DNA of 64,000 bases from Labrys sp. KNU-23 (GTDB lineage: Bacteria > Pseudomonadota > Alphaproteobacteria > Rhizobiales > Labraceae), in contig NZ_CP043488.1 of assembly GCF_008330945.1 (NCBI RefSeq), positions 558,001 through 622,000 on the forward strand. Direction: 5' to 3'. The notes beneath the pieces are model-generated. The model saw nothing but the letters and a program-made list of their open reading frames with translations. It was not told the DNA's origin and made no database searches. The position numbers and the translations under genes are program-made. Below, piece by piece: positions 45,779 to 54,537 of this stretch (positions are counted from its first letter, which is position 1; each line of letters starts with the position of its first letter).

Positions 45779-46423
45779 ATGGACATCCACACGACTGCCG
45801 ATGGTTCGAGCATCAGAACTAGCTTCGATTTCACCAGGCTCACGGCACAGGAGCGCTACAAGGTGATGATCGGGACGATCATCCCGCGCCCGATCGCCTT
45901 GGTGACCACCGTCGATGAGCAAGGCCGCTTCAACGCGGCACCTTTCAGCTTCTTCAACTGCCTGTCGGCCGATCCGCCCATCCTGGCGATCGGCGTCGAG
46001 AATCATGCCGACATGTCGTTCAAGGACACCGGTCACAATATCCGGATGACGGAAGTCTTCACCGTCAACATCGTCTCGCATGCCATCGCTGAGGCGATGC
46101 ATGTCTGCGGCACGAAATATCCCCGGGGCACGGATGAACTGGGTGAGGCCGGCCTGACGGCCATGCCCGGCGAGAAAGTCGCCTCGCCCTGGATCAGGGA
46201 AGCGCCCGCCGCCTTCGAATGCCGTCGGCACGTCACGTTGGAACTGGGGAAATCGCGCCAGATCATCATGGGTGAAATCGTCTTCGCGCACTATCGCGAA
46301 GGTGCCGTGGATCGCAATCTGCATGTCGATCCAAACATCATCGATTCAATCGCGCGTCTCGGTGGCGACTCCTGCTCGACCATCCGGGACAGGTTTGAAA
46401 TGCTCACGCCGAAGCTGGCGTGA
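45779..46423 (+). CDS. Flavin reductase-like domain protein
   Basis: 214 aa FMN-binding split-barrel protein of the flavoredoxin/DIM6-NTAB group. The FMN-binding stretch is RPIALVTTVDEQGRFNAAPFSFFN, followed by PPILAIGVE and NIRMTEVFTVNIVS. Such proteins either reduce flavin for a partner oxygenase or act directly on a substrate. No oxygenase is next to it. The ribosome site is weak. Confidence 0.88.
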   Translation: MDIHTTADGSSIRTSFDFTRLTAQERYKVMIGTIIPRPIALVTTVDEQGRFNAAPFSFFNCLSADPPILAIGVENHADMSFKDTGHNIRMTEVFTVNIVSHAIAEAMHVCGTKYPRGTDELGEAGLTAMPGEKVASPWIREAPAAFECRRHVTLELGKSRQIIMGEIVFAHYREGAVDRNLHVDPNIIDSIARLGGDSCSTIRDRFEMLTPKLA

Positions 46424-46565
46424 AGGAGGGGGCGCCAGGAACTCGAAGTCCGCATGGCCTGGAACCAAATCGCAGGGCGGCCGGTGCAACTCCATTTTTG
46501 GGGTGCCCGATATCAAGCCAAGCTTTTCAAAACGCCACTATGCTTGACCTCGGCATGTAAAAAAC

Positions 46566-46597
46566 TGTATACGATCTTAATGAAATAAAGCATACAA
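46566..46597. promoter_or_regulatory. Candidate GntR sites before the Tat amidohydrolase
   Basis: TGTATACGA at 46566-46574 and GCATACAA at 46590-46597 resemble the half-sites (T-GTATAC / CATAC-A) near 45354 and 45516. They lie 41-72 bases before the amidohydrolase ATG, in an AT-rich patch where a promoter is expected. Confidence 0.4.
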
Positions 46598-46637
46598 TTT
46601 TGGGGTAACACCCCACTTCTCCGAGAGGGCAGGGAAT

Positions 46638-48062
46638 ATGGGCAATTCACGATCGGGTCTGTCTCGACGCGGCTTCATCGCGGGCGTTGGTGCTGGAAGT
46701 CTGGCACTGGGGGCTGGCCTGGGGAAGAGCGCCAGTGCAGAAGGCACCAAGCCAATGATCGACGTCGGCACCGTCACCACTCCCGTTACCGACGTGGCGA
46801 AATTGCCGGATGCCTACTATCTTCTCAACGTCCGTCTTGAGACCGGCTTCGTCGAAGAAAAGAAGGCGTGGCTCGATGCACCGGTCATCACCCACACCAA
46901 TACCGAGCTGAAGACGCTGCGCATCGCAGGCGGCAAGATCGCCGAGATCCTTGGCGCGAAACCGGTCATTCCTCCCGGCACGGCAGCATACGACGCGCAG
47001 GGGCAGCTGATGCTCCCGACCTTCCGCGATATGCACACCCATTTGGACAAGACCTTCTATGGCGGCCCCTGGGAGGCAACACTTCCCAGGGAACATGGCC
47101 GGGCGGATCGTATCGCCCAGGAACGTGAGCTTCTGTCGAAGCTTCTGCCATTGGCCGAAGAACGCACGGCGGCGATGATCCGGCTGATGCATTCGCACGG
47201 CACCACGGTCTGCCGCAGCCATTGCAACGTCGATCCCGTCAGCAAACTGGGCAATCTCGAGCACCTCAAAGTGTCGTTCGAGCGCTTCAAGGATACGCTT
47301 GAGTCCAAGATCATCATCTTCCCGCAGCATGGCCTGCTGGCCTCCAACAGCGTCGATTTGATGCGGGAAGCGCTGAAGTCGGGTGGCGTCAGCTATGTTG
47401 GCGGCGTTGATCCCACCGCCTTCGACAATGCCATGGAGAAATCCGTCGACACGACCGTTCAACTCGCGGTCGATTTCAATGTCGGCATCGACATCCATAT
47501 TCATGAGCCACGTCAGACCGCCATTCCGGCGTTCAACCGCATCATGGATCACATGGAGAAGAACAAGCAGCTGCAAGGTAACGTGACTTTCAGCCATGCC
47601 TATTCGCTGGCCGAACTCTCCAAGGAAGAACTCAAGGACTTCGCGGCGCGTATGAAGGCGCTGGGCGTCACCCTGGCGAGCGCGGTGCCCTTGGGCAAGG
47701 ACGCGATGCCGCTACGTGATGTGCACGAGGCCGGCATCAAGGTGATCTGCGGTACCGACAGCGCCATGGACTGGTGGGATTCGTTCGGCAACTGCGACAT
47801 CCTGCAGAAGGCCAACGAAATCGCGCGGATCCAGTATCGCAGCACGGAGTATGAGATCAGCCGTACGCTGGGGTATGCGACCGGCTTCGTCACCCCGCTC
47901 AACGACAAGGGCGAACAGGTCTGGCCGAAGGTCGGCGACGAAGCGAGCTTGAATCTCCTGCCTGCCAGTTGTTCGGCTGAGGCGGTCGCGCGTCTGCCCA
48001 CCCGCAACGCCGTGTTCCACAAAGGCAAGCTCGCATACGGCTCCGTCCCCAAGGTCGGTTGA
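46638..48062 (+). CDS. Tat-exported amidohydrolase, cytosine-deaminase-like
   Basis: 474 aa. N-terminal twin-arginine signal SRRGFIAGVGAGSLALGAG with an ASA cleavage region, so it should fold in the cytoplasm and act in the periplasm. The amidohydrolase barrel has the metal motif DMHTHLDKTF, then SHCNVDP, HIHEPRQ, FSHAYSL and CGTDSAMDWW, in the order seen in cytosine deaminases. Cytosine deaminases are normally cytoplasmic, so the export is notable. Substrate unknown. AGGG precedes the ATG. Confidence 0.9.
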   Translation: MGNSRSGLSRRGFIAGVGAGSLALGAGLGKSASAEGTKPMIDVGTVTTPVTDVAKLPDAYYLLNVRLETGFVEEKKAWLDAPVITHTNTELKTLRIAGGKIAEILGAKPVIPPGTAAYDAQGQLMLPTFRDMHTHLDKTFYGGPWEATLPREHGRADRIAQERELLSKLLPLAEERTAAMIRLMHSHGTTVCRSHCNVDPVSKLGNLEHLKVSFERFKDTLESKIIIFPQHGLLASNSVDLMREALKSGGVSYVGGVDPTAFDNAMEKSVDTTVQLAVDFNVGIDIHIHEPRQTAIPAFNRIMDHMEKNKQLQGNVTFSHAYSLAELSKEELKDFAARMKALGVTLASAVPLGKDAMPLRDVHEAGIKVICGTDSAMDWWDSFGNCDILQKANEIARIQYRSTEYEISRTLGYATGFVTPLNDKGEQVWPKVGDEASLNLLPASCSAEAVARLPTRNAVFHKGKLAYGSVPKVG

Positions 48063-48713
48063 CCACGCTCGATTGGGCGGCTGCGACAGGTCTGTCTTGG
48101 CGTGCTGCCGGCAGATCGAGGTGTTGGGTGTCAGCCAATTGCTGGCCCCCAATCAGCTCGCGCGCGCTCGTCGGGACACGGGCAGGGACAGTCGCGCTGG
48201 ACTTTATCGTGCTCGTCCAGGCATGGCCTGCATCTCTGGCGCCAGGATCGCGGAGCCTGTGCACACCATGCTTGATGGCTCTTGTTGAGCAGCGCGAGAC
48301 GCGTCAGCTCTTGAAGACGCTCGACGTTCATGAGCGCGCACAAGCTAAACCATCGTATGTCTTGTCCAATCTTCCAGCGTCGGTACCCTCATGCACCGTC
48401 ATTCTACGCCTGTACACGTGGATGACACTCCTGACGACCATCTCACCCGGCGTTCCTGGAGCGCCGGGCTTTTCCTTGGCCTTATCCTCGCAGATCGGAT
48501 CGACGAAGGAAGACCTCGCCATGCGCGTCGGGTTCGGTCGCGGCCTTCACCTTGGCTTGGAGGCTGGCGGATATCACGCGGACGTACTGCCGGCACGCCA
48601 GGCTTCCGAGGAAGCGTCTCCGTCCGGGCGGCATGAATTGGCGCCGCCTTCGCATGGGTATGGCAAGGCGAGCACAGGAAGAAGCAATTTGCCGAGCCTG
48701 CCGCTAGCTCCGC
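48063..48713. other. Gap with no recognisable gene
   Basis: One plus-strand frame stays open through most of the gap, but its translation has no protein-like pattern. I see no terminator hairpin of note. The gap separates two convergent amidohydrolase genes. Confidence 0.5.
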
Positions 48714-50156
48714 TCATTCGATGAGGTTGGAGTCGCGCACGTGGCCCCAGAACATCGACGGCGTCTTCAGAAGCGCCTGGAGATCCAGTCGCTCGATCAG
48801 GAGATCGGCCTCGCGCTGGGCATTGTCCAGGACGGTATCCTGGTCGAGATGAACGGGATTGCGGTCACGCAGCAGGACGCGTCCCGCGACGAGCACCGTG
48901 TGAACATCATTGCCGTTGGCGAAATAGGTAACCCGGAATTCCGGCATGTTGGCCGGATAGAGATGCGGGCGGCGCAGGTCGACGAGGATGATGTCGGCTT
49001 TCTTGCCGGGTTCGAGAGAACCGATCTCATGATCCAGGCCCAGGGCGCGTGCGCCGTCGATCGTGCACATTTCCAGCACCTTGCCCGGCGGCAGCCAGCT
49101 CGGATCGTGGAAATGGGTGCGGTGATAGTGCATGCATTGCTGCATGTGGCGGAACATGTCGCCCGAACGATCGGGCGCCGTGGCATCGGAACCCAGCGCA
49201 ACCAGCACGCCGGCCTGGAGAAGTTCCGGCACCGGGCAGCGGGCAAGGATGGATGCGATGGCGCTGGGGTTGTGGACGATGCGCGTATCGGTGCGGGCGC
49301 AGATCGCGATCTCCTCATTGTCCAGGCCGGTGGCGTGCGAGAGCAGCGTCGACGGGCCCAGAATGCCGATGTCGTTTGCAATCCGAACGCTGCCTTTGGT
49401 GTGGCCGTCCTGCATGAACATCAGGCCATGATCGTCGGCCAGGCGCTTCATTGCACGCGACTGGGAAATGGCATCCTGCGCACCGGGCACTTCGAGATGG
49501 GCCCGATGCAGCGTGGGCGTCAGCGTGGCGAGATGCAGGCGGTCCTGATGGGTGCGATGCCAGCGCTCGATCAGAGTCTTGCAGGTGGCATGCTGCTGCT
49601 CGAAGGAAACCGCATAGTTAGTGCGGGTGGAACCGTCCCAGCGCGCGTAGGTCCGCGGATGAGGCGGGCGCGTCGAGCCGACGGCAACTACCGAACGCGT
49701 GCCGACCGCAAGAACACCCTGCATATGGGCGTCGCCATAGGCAGGCTCGTCCGAGCGCATGACGGAATCGCCGCCGCCCAGCAGCGAGACGCCGGTGGTC
49801 ACGCCGAAGCGCAGGCGTTCCAGGGCGGCCAATTGTGCCTCTGCGTGCCAGAATTCCGGCGTGGAACCGACCGTATAAGCGGCCTGGCAGGCCTTCTGCC
49901 AATCGTCGCTGCCACCGCCGCCCATGGTCTTGATCAGGCCATGGCCGGCGTGGGCGTGCGCATCGACAAGCCCCGGCATGATCGCCATGCCGCGGGCGTC
50001 GATGATGTCCTTGGCCGGATGATCGCGCACGACGTCGGATGTCGGCCCGACGGCGACGATATGCTCGCCTTCGATCGCCACCGCCCCGTCGGCGATGATC
50101 CGACGCTCGGGATCGACGGCAATGACCGTGCTGTTCGTGATGAGTATGTCTGCCAT
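48714..50156 (-). CDS. Amidohydrolase of the SAH/MTA deaminase-TRZ/ATZ group
   Basis: 480 aa, cytoplasmic. N-terminal composite domain (DILITNSTVIAVDPERRIIADGAV), metal motif VDAHAHAGHG, HRAHLE and LSHATGLD in the barrel, and GSDATAPDRSGDMF carrying the catalytic Asp. The C-terminus has IGSLEPGKKADIILVDL. Members deaminate adenosine derivatives, guanine or triazines; the exact substrate is not clear. It is convergent with the Tat amidohydrolase. Its start faces a GlxA pseudogene on the other strand. Confidence 0.9.
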   Translation of the reverse strand: MADILITNSTVIAVDPERRIIADGAVAIEGEHIVAVGPTSDVVRDHPAKDIIDARGMAIMPGLVDAHAHAGHGLIKTMGGGGSDDWQKACQAAYTVGSTPEFWHAEAQLAALERLRFGVTTGVSLLGGGDSVMRSDEPAYGDAHMQGVLAVGTRSVVAVGSTRPPHPRTYARWDGSTRTNYAVSFEQQHATCKTLIERWHRTHQDRLHLATLTPTLHRAHLEVPGAQDAISQSRAMKRLADDHGLMFMQDGHTKGSVRIANDIGILGPSTLLSHATGLDNEEIAICARTDTRIVHNPSAIASILARCPVPELLQAGVLVALGSDATAPDRSGDMFRHMQQCMHYHRTHFHDPSWLPPGKVLEMCTIDGARALGLDHEIGSLEPGKKADIILVDLRRPHLYPANMPEFRVTYFANGNDVHTVLVAGRVLLRDRNPVHLDQDTVLDNAQREADLLIERLDLQALLKTPSMFWGHVRDSNLIE

Positions 50157-50161
50157 TCGAT

Positions 50162-50593
50162 GTGTCCTCAGGCATGCTCGCCAGTGTCCTGGCGTTGGAG
50201 AATGCGATCGAGCGACGGGGCCAGCCGCAGGAGATTGCGCGTATAGGCATGCTGCAGATCTGCAAACAGGGTTTCGGTCTCGGCAAGCTCGACGATCTCG
50301 CCGCCCAGGTCCCGCTGATCGGGATCTGTACCGGTGCTTTCGTCCTGGCACAATGCGGTCTGATGAAGGGCCGGAAGGCCTGAGTAAACTGATTTCGCTA
50401 CCAGGATTTCAAGGCTCGGTTTCCTGATGTCGATGTGATGGCCGACCGCCTCTTCTTCGTCGACGGCAACCGGATCACCTGTGGGGGAGGGGCGGGGACC
50501 TCCGACGTCGCCGCGTTCATGGTGGAACGTCAGCTTGGCAGCGCCGACAGGCAAAAGGCCATGCCTGCCACGCCGCCGCTCGGAAATGCGTAG
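50162..50593 (+). pseudogene. Broken GlxA-type regulator (amidotransferase-like domain only)
   Basis: One frame reads IGICTGAFVLAQCGLMKGRKA, then TGA, then VN, then TGA, then FRYQDFKARFPDVDVMADRLF, FVDGNRITCGGGAGTSDVAAF and MVERQLG. This is the DJ-1/PfpI-like half of a GlxA-family AraC regulator with two in-frame stops. The AraC helix-turn-helix is missing. It is a different deletion of the same kind of gene as the remnant at 35747-36209. Confidence 0.85.
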
Positions 50594-50618
50594 CAAGGCG
50601 AATGTTGAGTCGGCCCCA

Positions 50619-50652
50619 CGATAATTGCGCCGGCGAGTGCCGGCTATTATCG
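50619..50652. promoter_or_regulatory. Long dyad before the SerC-SerA-like fusion gene
   Basis: CGATAAT (50619-50625) pairs with ATTATCG (50646-50652), and GCCGGC (50629-50634) pairs with GCCGGC (50639-50644) around GAGT, leaving a small internal bulge. It is 43 bases before the ATG. It could be an operator, an mRNA 5' hairpin, or a terminator of the decayed gene before it; no T-run follows. Confidence 0.5.
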
Positions 50653-50695
50653 GGTACCAAAAAGCCTCTTACACCCAAACAGGAGACGCCGACCG

Positions 50696-53677
50696 ATGGC
50701 GAATGCCCAGACGTTGAAGGCACAGCGCGATAAGACCCTCGAACTGACGCGTTCCGGGCCGCCGGCGCGCACCTCCAATCCGTTCTTCGGCGTCGGGCCG
50801 ATCACCGACGGCACGCTCGATGAGGCCGATGCGCGCCTGCTGCGTTTCGAATTCGATAGCTGGCTCGAAAAGAACTACCGCAAGCTCGACGACCATGGCG
50901 CCGATCTGGGGCCCTTCACCACCGCTGAAGTTGGACGGAGCATGCATCGGGGCTATCCCGCCGACAAGTTCCTGACCGACATGATGCGCGAGATCCATCG
51001 CTATTTCGAGTTCCCCAAGGCCAACAAGATGGCGGTGGGGCTCGGCGGTGGCCATAGCGGCTTCACGGTCTGTGCCCTCCATCTCGTAACGGCCAACGAC
51101 CCCGGCCAGCATGTCTATGTCGACACGCTCCGGCCGGAATCGGAAGCTGCCAAAGGGGGCGGTTTTTTCCGCCAGTCCTGGGGCGCGCAGCTCATCGAGA
51201 TGCATCGCTATGCCCGTAATGGCGATGAAAGCCGCATTCATTTCGCCGAGGAAGAAGGCGCCATCCCCAGTGCCGATGCCCTGGAGAAGATGGGTGCCAA
51301 GCTCTTCATCGGGGTCGGCCACGAGACCACCGGCGCCACGACCTACACGGCACAAGACATCGCCAACCTGATCGAATGGCTCGATCGCAATCCGGCCGAA
51401 CACCATGCCGTGCTCGACGCCACCTCAATGCTTGGCGCCATGCCCTGGGGTGAGGAGGCGGTGAAGAACGTCATTGCCAAATGCTGCATGTTCATGCCGT
51501 TCCAGAAGGCAATCGGCGGCATCTCCGGCTACTTTGTCGTCTCGTTCACGCCGCAGGCGCTGGACCTCGTCGAGAAGAACCAGAAGTCGCCGTCCTGGGC
51601 GATCCCGCGCCAGCTCAAGATCGTGGCGCCTGTCGATCCCAAGCGCCCGCTCACCGGCGAGCGGACTGTCAATGTCGGGCCGATCTACGATCCGGCGCAG
51701 GACAAGATGCTGGGCGGCGTGATCAACACCTACTCCACCCTTGCCTTCGCCGAGACCACCTTCGGCCTGCTGCGATCGGAAAAGCGCCTCGGGTCGGTTC
51801 AGGACCTTTACAAGCGCTCGGTGCACAACCGCGCCGCCATCAACGAGTGGGTGGCCAAACATCCCCTGTTCGAACTCGGCGTCGCCGATCCCGAGCGGCG
51901 CGGCGCGGCGGTGACGCTGCTGCGCATCAAGGATGCCGACATCACCGATCCCGCCATCCATGCCCGCATCATCGCCCGCTCCAAGCAGGTTCTGGCCTAT
52001 GAAGGCATTACCCATCCCAATGGCGAGCATGAGCGCGGCCTCGACGTCGCCCGCTATGTCAACGCCTTCCCGGGCACGCCTGGCGATTACCGCGCCTGGA
52101 TTGGCGGCATCAGGCCGCCGGAGGATATCGAGGCTCTGCTCGACAATCTCGAATATGCCTATCTGCGCGCCAAGATCGTGGTGCTGGAGGAGGAACTCGC
52201 CAAGCTCGGCGAAACCTTCCCGGTGAGCGCCGACGCCGGCGGCGAGCGCGTGCGCCGCGACGATCCAAATCGCGCCTACAAGGTTCTGGTGGCCGATCTC
52301 GTCGGCATGCGCTTCAACGGCGAAGGGGAACCGGATCACCAGGAAGTCCGCCGCCACATCGAGGCCAAGGGCGGTGTCTTTCATCTCGGACCGATCCGCA
52401 ACGAGGAGGCACTGGAAAAGGGGCGCATCCACTTTTTCTATCAGCCCGACCTCAGCACCGAGGCGGAGATCCTGCCGCAGACCGACAAGGGCCAGTATGA
52501 CGCGGTGATTGCCGCAGCGACGTTCCTGCCCAAGGGTTCGGTATTTCCGCTTGGCGGCGTGCGCATCGGCGCCGGCACCGGCAATATGGGTTCGGCGTCC
52601 TGGGGCGGCGGCAGTGGCATCGGCGGCGAAGCGCCCCTGATGAACACGCCGAGCTTCAACAGCCGAGCGACGGCCCAGATGGCCTTCAAGGCGCTGCTGA
52701 AGGTGGCGCCCGACCTCAAGGTTGACGAACTCCATCGGCGCGTCGTCGCCGGCGAGTTCGATACCGGCAAGCATCTGCGCGACTTCCCCACCGAAAAGCT
52801 GGAGGGCCGTCGTGTTGCGGTGATCGGCTATGGCAATATCGGCCGCGAGCTCGCCAAGCTCGCCAGTGCCTTCGGCATGCGGGTCGCCATCCACGCCCGA
52901 GCGCGCCATAAGGAGTGGATCGAGTCGGAAGGCTTCGAATACGCCCCGACTGCGGAGGCGGCGGCCGCGGGCGCCCATGTTCTCACCGTGCATACGGGTC
53001 TCGGCCCGGTTGATGCCAAGAGCGGGCGCTTTGCCAACCAGTCGCTGGTCGGCCTGGATATCCTTGATCGCCTTGCTGACGGCGCAGTGCTCATCAACTA
53101 CGACCGTGGCGAGGTCGTTGACGCCGAAGCCCTCGACGCCGCGCTGGAAAAGGGCAAGGTTTCCTACGCCTGTATCGACGCCGATCTCTTCCGCAACGCG
53201 GCTGACGGCACGCTGTCCGGCCCGATGGTGCCCTATCGCAAGCTGGAAAGCCGCCATCCCGGCAAGCTCGAGCTCCTGCCGCATGCAGCCGCCGATACCG
53301 ATCACCCCTCGCGCGTCGAGGGCGCCAGGCAGGCGATCGACCAGATTTTCGACGTCATCCATCATGGCGTCGTCACCAATCTGAAGGGCGATCTGCCGGC
53401 CGGCTACAGCAATGCCGGTGCCCGCACCGTGCCGGGCATCGGCACGGTGAGCGGGGGCGATATTGCGCGGGCTATCGGTGACGAGGAGGTACTCCGCCAA
53501 GCCAGGGCCGCCTCCGAAGCGCTTGCCGCCATCTGGGGAGCGCTTTCCGCGACGACGGACCCGCAACAGCGTGCAGCGCTGATCGAGCGCTACGGCGCCT
53601 CGCTCGTACGCCACACCAACAGCTATACCGCACTCATGGATAGGTTGGGGCTCAAAGGCCCTTATGCGGGTGCGTGA
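50696..53677 (+). CDS. Fusion of a SerC-like aminotransferase with a SerA-like 2-hydroxyacid dehydrogenase
   Basis: 993 aa. Residues 20-500 are a class V, fold I aminotransferase like alphaproteobacterial SerC: SNP-type start (TSNPFFGVGPITDG), HETTGATTY, VLDATSMLGAMPW, the PLP lysine in MPFQKAIGGISGYF (Lys271) and YRAWIGGIR. Residues 530-985 are a D-2-hydroxyacid dehydrogenase: Arg in VRIGAGTGNM, NAD(P) motif GYGNIGRELAKLASAFGMRV, NYDRGEVVDAEAL and catalytic His in LLPHAAADTDHPSR. The usual DVFxxEP Glu motif reads IDADLFRNAADG. The two domains catalyse consecutive steps in serine synthesis, so one chain could do both; an analogous pathway on another hydroxyacid is equally possible. AGGAG precedes the ATG. 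Confidence 0.85.
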   Translation: MANAQTLKAQRDKTLELTRSGPPARTSNPFFGVGPITDGTLDEADARLLRFEFDSWLEKNYRKLDDHGADLGPFTTAEVGRSMHRGYPADKFLTDMMREIHRYFEFPKANKMAVGLGGGHSGFTVCALHLVTANDPGQHVYVDTLRPESEAAKGGGFFRQSWGAQLIEMHRYARNGDESRIHFAEEEGAIPSADALEKMGAKLFIGVGHETTGATTYTAQDIANLIEWLDRNPAEHHAVLDATSMLGAMPWGEEAVKNVIAKCCMFMPFQKAIGGISGYFVVSFTPQALDLVEKNQKSPSWAIPRQLKIVAPVDPKRPLTGERTVNVGPIYDPAQDKMLGGVINTYSTLAFAETTFGLLRSEKRLGSVQDLYKRSVHNRAAINEWVAKHPLFELGVADPERRGAAVTLLRIKDADITDPAIHARIIARSKQVLAYEGITHPNGEHERGLDVARYVNAFPGTPGDYRAWIGGIRPPEDIEALLDNLEYAYLRAKIVVLEEELAKLGETFPVSADAGGERVRRDDPNRAYKVLVADLVGMRFNGEGEPDHQEVRRHIEAKGGVFHLGPIRNEEALEKGRIHFFYQPDLSTEAEILPQTDKGQYDAVIAAATFLPKGSVFPLGGVRIGAGTGNMGSASWGGGSGIGGEAPLMNTPSFNSRATAQMAFKALLKVAPDLKVDELHRRVVAGEFDTGKHLRDFPTEKLEGRRVAVIGYGNIGRELAKLASAFGMRVAIHARARHKEWIESEGFEYAPTAEAAAAGAHVLTVHTGLGPVDAKSGRFANQSLVGLDILDRLADGAVLINYDRGEVVDAEALDAALEKGKVSYACIDADLFRNAADGTLSGPMVPYRKLESRHPGKLELLPHAAADTDHPSRVEGARQAIDQIFDVIHHGVVTNLKGDLPAGYSNAGARTVPGIGTVSGGDIARAIGDEEVLRQARAASEALAAIWGALSATTDPQQRAALIERYGASLVRHTNSYTALMDRLGLKGPYAGA

Positions 53678-53681
53678 TGGA

Positions 53682-53703
53682 GAGGTGAGGCCAGCCTCAC
53701 CTC
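53682..53703 (+). terminator. First terminator hairpin after the fusion gene
   Basis: Perfect 9-bp stem GAGGTGAGG/CCTCACCTC around CCAG, starting 5 bases after the stop codon. Confidence 0.7.
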
Positions 53704-53726
53704 AGCCATACGCCATGCAAAGAGAC

Positions 53727-53751
53727 GAGGAGCAGGCATTTTCTGCTCCTC
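53727..53751 (+). terminator. Second terminator hairpin after the fusion gene
   Basis: Perfect 9-bp stem GAGGAGCAG/CTGCTCCTC with a T-containing 7-base loop. A third, weaker stem (GAGAAG/CTTCTC) follows. The set looks like a tandem terminator. Confidence 0.7.
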
Positions 53752-53956
53752 TACCCGAAGAGAGAAGGTTTCGGCAGGTCTTCTCTTGTGGCCCGTTGGC
53801 CGCGTCGGGAGCAGTGACATTGTTTTGGCGCTGGATCCGCCGCGTCAAAATTGCGTGCGGAATCAGGCGTTGCTCCGAAACAAGCTTGCAAGGCAGCCGT
53901 GTCGCCGGTCTTGGCAGTACCGCAGGCCTTAGTGGCCGCATCGTTTTTGCCGAAAA

Positions 53957-53985
53957 CCGGTGTCCGCTTTTCGGTATGACGCTCT
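53957..53985. repeat. Short rhizobial-type intergenic repeat, copy 2
   Basis: Reverse-complement match to 28216-28244: read on the minus strand it gives AGAGC, then TACCGAAAAG, then ACCGG, with only scattered transitions. The following bases to about 54080 carry further CTCTAG palindromes typical of such elements. Confidence 0.65.
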
Positions 53986-54453
53986 AGAGCAAAGCGCGTT
54001 TAGACAGAAACGCTGTCGCTTTAGTTCCTCGTTTCGACCCGTCTAGGCGATTCCGCCCAATCGCAAAACGCTCTAGCTCGAGACACCGAGATGGCGCAGC
54101 TGTTCCTGGCGCGCTTGTCTCGTGACGGCATGGCCGGGGGAGGGTGGTTGGCAAGCTGTATCTAACTCCTTGGAGACATGATGTAATCCCAATGGAATAG
54201 TTGTCGGGCGATCGATAAGGCCGTAGCGTCACATCGCTTCCCTGTTTCGTTTTGGGGAGGCGAGGAGGCCCGGCAGACAGCCTCAGCAACCGTCCTCCCG
54301 GGCCTCCCATTCATCTCAACCAGCGGCAATTTGCCGAAAAATCCGGCAAGTAGAGTTCGCAAGGCGGCGTCATCGGAGGCGACCATCCCGACGCCGAGCT
54401 GCCCAGGAAACGGTTGTCGGTTGCCGTCCGGCGGTATCGGACCTAAATATCGA

Positions 54454-54497
54454 ATTCGGACTTTTATCAATAAGCGCCTTGCCGAATTTGTCCGATA
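54454..54497. promoter_or_regulatory. Candidate DeoR operator pair before the kinase gene
   Basis: AAAAGTCCGAAT on the minus strand (54454-54465) and ATTTGTCCGATA on the plus strand (54486-54497). The same core recurs at 56768-56779 before the aldolase gene. They lie 41-84 bases before the kinase ATG in an AT-rich promoter-like stretch. Confidence 0.55.
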
Positions 54498-54537
54498 ATG
54501 TTGTTTATCCTAGAAGGGCGGAAACCGGAAAGAGCCG

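Larger units (their letters stand above)
53678..54537. other. Intergenic gap with hairpins, a mosaic repeat and operator sites
   Basis: 860 bases without a gene. From left to right it holds two terminator-like hairpins, the repeat at 53957-53985 with a flanking palindromic stretch to about 54080, a featureless part, and the promoter/operator region of the kinase gene. Confidence 0.7.

Noticed and set aside
48059..48724. 221-codon plus-strand frame in the gap between amidohydrolases
   Set aside because: Overlaps the stop of the upstream gene, has no ribosome site and its translation lacks domain-like composition.
50162..50383. Small intact gene encoding a GlxA-like 73-residue protein
   Set aside because: Homology continues in the same frame beyond two stop codons, so it is a pseudogene fragment.
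51425..53614. 729-codon minus-strand frame
   Set aside because: Antisense to the SerC-SerA-like fusion, which has intact catalytic motifs; the minus frame has none.
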